A DNA stretch of 64,000 nucleotides from Falsochrobactrum shanghaiense (GTDB lineage Bacteria; Pseudomonadota; Alphaproteobacteria; Rhizobiales; Rhizobiaceae), in contig NZ_QGDB01000009.1 of NCBI RefSeq assembly GCF_003149535.1, forward strand, positions 22,373 to 86,372. Reading direction: 5' to 3'. Numbering within the stretch: the stretch's first letter is position 1; every line of letters starts with the position of its first letter. A model generated the notes under the pieces. The model was not told where the DNA came from, made no database searches, and was given only the letters and a program-made list of their open reading frames with translations. Made by a program: the position numbers and the translations under genes. Of the stretch, positions 61,424-64,000 are shown in pieces.

Positions 61424-62403
61424 AGAGAGCCTCCCATTTCATCTTCAATATGCGCGCGAATGATATCCTCAAACGAGGCATCAGCGGTAAAGCCCAGCTC
61501 GGTCGCGCGCTTTGCTTCAAAGCCCGGTGCCCAGCCATCGACCATTTTCATGATCATTTCATTTGGCTCACGCCGGATCAGCTTAACAGCATCTTCACCG
61601 GCAATGCTACGCAATGCTTCGATCTGCTCGGCAACGGTTGCGCTCAGGCCCGGCATGGACAGATTGCGACGCGGGCCAACCTTTTCCAGATCCATGGTTG
61701 CACCATGAATGAGAAAACCGACAGCCGAGCGTGGCGATGCGTGCCAGTGACGAACCGTATCGGGAACCGGCAAAACAGCTTCCTGACCAACAAGCGGCTC
61801 ACGCAGAATATTGGAGAAGAAACCGGATGCAGCCGCGTTTGGCTTGCCCGGACGAATGCAAATGGTCGGCAGACGAATGCCGATGCCATCAAAGAAACCG
61901 CGGCGGGTGTAATCGGCCAGCAGCAGTTCGCCAATAGCCTTCTGCGTGCCGTAGCTTGTAAGCGGCGTCGTATGGAAATCATCCGGGATCGGGTAAGGAA
62001 GCGGCGAACCGAAGACCGCGATCGACGATGTGAAGACGACACGCGGCTTGTAGCCGTCGGCAGCATTGGCCAGACGAATCGCATCGAACAGATAGCGCGC
62101 TCCATCAAGGTTAATGCTGTAGCCCTTATCGAAATCAAGCTCCGCTTCGCCTGATACAATAGCGGCCAGATGGAAAATCACGTCTGGACGACCTGCAACA
62201 ATTGTCTCTGCTGTTGCCGGATCGGCAATATTTGCCGCAATGGATTGCACTTCACCGGTAAAGCCGTCCGGCGCTTCGGCTGCGATCACATCGACCAGAG
62301 ACAATTTGGTGATCGGCTTGCCACCCAGATTGCCGTCTTTCGCCAATCGCGCAGAAAGCTTTCGGCCAACCATACCTGCCGCGCCGATAATCGTAATATG
62401 CAT
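61420..62403 (-). CDS. NAD-dependent epimerase/dehydratase-family dehydrogenase, DenD-like
   Basis: A 327-residue extended SDR. GAAGMVGRKL at residues 8-17 binds NAD, and YGTQKAIGE carries the catalytic Tyr and Lys. RLPTICIRPGKPNAAASGFFS is typical of the D-erythronate dehydrogenase (DenD) group. It oxidises the C2 hydroxyl of a short aldonic acid in those systems. First gene of the operon DenD-like, GarR-like, XylD-like; operator copy 3 lies 70 bp upstream. Whether C4 or C5 acids are used is not clear because XylD-like dehydratase points to C5. Confidence 0.85.
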   Translation of the reverse strand: MHITIIGAAGMVGRKLSARLAKDGNLGGKPITKLSLVDVIAAEAPDGFTGEVQSIAANIADPATAETIVAGRPDVIFHLAAIVSGEAELDFDKGYSINLDGARYLFDAIRLANAADGYKPRVVFTSSIAVFGSPLPYPIPDDFHTTPLTSYGTQKAIGELLLADYTRRGFFDGIGIRLPTICIRPGKPNAAASGFFSNILREPLVGQEAVLPVPDTVRHWHASPRSAVGFLIHGATMDLEKVGPRRNLSMPGLSATVAEQIEALRSIAGEDAVKLIRREPNEMIMKMVDGWAPGFEAKRATELGFTADASFEDIIRAHIEDEMGGSL

Positions 62404-62879
62404 TCTGAACGTTCCTCACATTGTTTAAATGCCTGCCATATAGGCTACTGGCAAGCAATCACAGAAATCTCGTTGTATGGTTGTCTGATAACTTTATATT
62501 GCGGCAATGGGAATTGGTTTTTCACAGTCATCTACGGCGTCATGCGGTCTTATTGAAACGCCCAGACGCAGGAACCGCTCACTCCATGCTCACATATCGC
62601 TGAGCGGCACTAAAACCACGCCAGATGGCGAAGTATCGCCATCCCGCGCTGCCTCTCATCTCCTGAAAATGGATCCTGGTCAGAATTCCATTATCGCGAT
62701 CTGTTTGCGTCTATTTTTCTTGCTTATGTAAAGCTGATGATCCGCATGCTGTAGCCACAGATCTCCCTTCATTTCCGGGTGGGTCCGGGCGACGCTGGTG
62801 CATGGACATCCCCTTCGGTTTACTGAACTTACAGAGCTAGGCTTTACCAGTTGAGTTTTTGGTCTTTTGGATCACGCTC
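62404..62879. other. 476-bp region with operator, otherwise unassigned
   Basis: Contains the promoter of the DenD-like operon near its left end, with sugar-acid operator copy 3, and the start side of the IS5-family element at its right. No gene-like open frame is supported, and I could not find the left inverted repeat of the IS. Confidence 0.45.
62473..62491. promoter_or_regulatory. sugar-acid operator copy 3
   Basis: TTGTATGGTTGTCTGATAA: same spacing as copy 1 (seven, five, seven) and 12 of 16 identical bases over its right half and flank. It is upstream of the DenD-like start. Confidence 0.55.
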
Positions 62880-63871
62880 ATGCCTTTCAAACACAACGCT
62901 GTTCACCGTCATCGGATACCGTTGCAGAAGTTCAGGGTTAAAAACTGGCCTGAGTACAAAGCCGGTTTGCGTCAGCGTGGCAGCATCACCTTCTGGATCA
63001 GTGAAGCTACGATTTCAGGCTGGGTGGCTCCGCAACGGACAACACCCGGTGGCCAATCGTGCTATTCTGATCTGGCGATTGAAACATCTTTCCTGTGTGG
63101 CATCGTCTTCCATCAGCCCTTACGTCAGACCGAAAGCTTGATGTCGTCACTGTTGCAGTTGATGGATCTTGATCTACCAGTCCCTGATCATACGACATTG
63201 AGCAGACGCTGTTCCAGCTTGTCGCTTTCGAAGGCTTTGGTTCGTCACAAGACAGCCGCATCGGATGACCCCATTCATGTTCTCATCGATAGCACAGGAT
63301 TGAAGATTAATGGTGCAGGCCAGTGGCTTGAGGACAAGCATGGCTGCAAATCTCCGAGAAATGGCGCAAACTGCATCCTGCAGTGGATGCTGACATGGGT
63401 GAGATCATCGCTGAAGTGTTGATCGATCAGAACAGCAGCGACATCAGCCAGATCACAGATCTGCTTGAACAGATTGACCGGTTGATTGCCAACTGCACCG
63501 CTGATGGAGCTTACGATAGTGATGAAACCTATAGATCACCTCGACATCACAGCCCAGGTGCCAGCATCATTGTTCCACCACTCGCACGACTGCTCCCAGA
63601 AAACATTTATGGCCCACCGGATCAACTTGACTGGCATAGTAGCACAATCGCAGAGCATGGCCGGATGAAGTGGCAACCCATAACCAATTATGGTAGGCGT
63701 TCCAACGTGGAAATGACGATGGGCCGATATAAATCAATCAACGGCAATTCTCTTCATTCACGCGCATTTGCCAATCAGGAAACCGAGATAAAACTCGGGT
63801 GCCGCATTCTCAATCGAATGCTGGCATTCCCACGCCCGAATTCCGTCCGTGTGAAGGCTGAAAATCTGTAA
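62880..63871 (+). pseudogene. IS5-family transposase, frameshifted
   Basis: The first frame, from ATG 62880, holds KHNAVHRHRIPLQKFRVKNW, TPGGQSCYSDLAIET, DLDLPVPDHTTLSRR and IDSTGLKINGAGQWLEDKHG (first DDE Asp). Similarity then continues in another frame: EKWRKLHP, ADGAYDSDETY (second Asp), EHGRMKWQ, NYGRRSNVEMTMGRYK (Glu). The switch is near 63345-63360. Together they make about 330 residues, full length for the family. A programmed frameshift is known in some IS5 members, but no slippery sequence is obvious, so decay is favoured. Confidence 0.8.
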
Positions 63872-64000
63872 ACAAACATCAAAGACTGGAAGCTGCCCTA
63901 ATTTGCCTCCATGCAACAACGCCGCGATAACCGCCTTCCCGCTTCCATCAGCAGCTTTCGGAATAATGCCCTGCCTCTTTCCAGTTCAGCAGGCGGCTGG

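Noticed and set aside
1..64000. CRISPR arrays, tRNA, rRNA or a replication origin
   Set aside because: No regularly spaced repeats, no cloverleaf or rRNA sequence, and no replication genes or DnaA-box cluster were seen.

Overview
The window is a block of accessory catabolism from an alphaproteobacterium, probably a Hyphomicrobiales member of the Brucella/Ochrobactrum or Rhizobium type. That is inferred from the repertoire: TRAP and dipeptide-type ABC uptake, FCD-type GntR and LysR regulators, MmgE/PrpD and tartrate dehydrogenase paralogues, a Caulobacter-like XylD relative, and many degraded insertion sequences. There are no rRNA, tRNA, replication or other housekeeping genes, so a genomic island, chromid or plasmid segment is plausible but unproven.

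Region 1 (1-14746) holds two divergent operons for a CoA-dependent pathway. The minus operon (8346 down past the left edge) has a family III CoA-transferase, a BadI/MenB-like ring-opening crotonase, an AMP-forming acyl-CoA ligase, an acyl-CoA dehydrogenase, two 3-hydroxyacyl-CoA dehydrogenases and a quinone-oxidoreductase-like protein. The plus operon has a zinc alcohol dehydrogenase, an aldehyde dehydrogenase, a second ligase, an AiiA-type lactonase and a BadH-like SDR. Together they suggest oxidation of an alicyclic alcohol to its acid, CoA activation, oxidation to a 2-keto ring thioester, hydrolytic ring opening and beta-oxidation, as in cyclohexanecarboxylate or anaerobic monoterpene degradation.

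Region 2 (14901-20250) is a LysR regulator divergent from six genes: MFS transporter, cyclophilin-like protein, cupin, two SDR-type proteins and a RibD/DHFR-fold reductase. It ends in a broken MFS fragment beside a chromate-family transporter.

Region 3 (21023-48560) looks like one large, co-regulated catabolic locus for an unidentified polar carboxylate or peptide-like compound. It has three isopropylmalate/tartrate-dehydrogenase paralogues, two MmgE/PrpD proteins, a four-module rhodanese protein, a PdxA paralogue, two M20 amidohydrolases around a dipeptide-type ABC transporter, a fluoroacetate-dehalogenase-like hydrolase, a second ABC importer, an unusual SDR, two LysR and one GntR regulator. 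A short motif built on TTGTYRACAA recurs at six places in five promoter regions, generally overlapping predicted -35 or spacer elements. The GntR protein at 43032-43727 is the obvious candidate regulator.

Region 4 (48616-52986) is a scrapyard of mobile DNA: IS6 and IS3 fragments, an AraC-regulator fragment, an intact SulP transporter, and an 840-bp internally deleted Tn3-family transposon that keeps both 38-bp ends.

Region 5 (53006-62491) is a sugar-acid locus on the minus strand: DenD-like dehydrogenase, GarR-like reductase, XylD-like dehydratase, GntR regulator, enolase-superfamily dehydratase, a decayed FAH-family (XylX-like) gene and a TRAP transporter. A second motif (YTGTMWG-N5-YTGAYAW) precedes each of its three transcription units. 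The window ends with a frameshifted IS5-family transposase.
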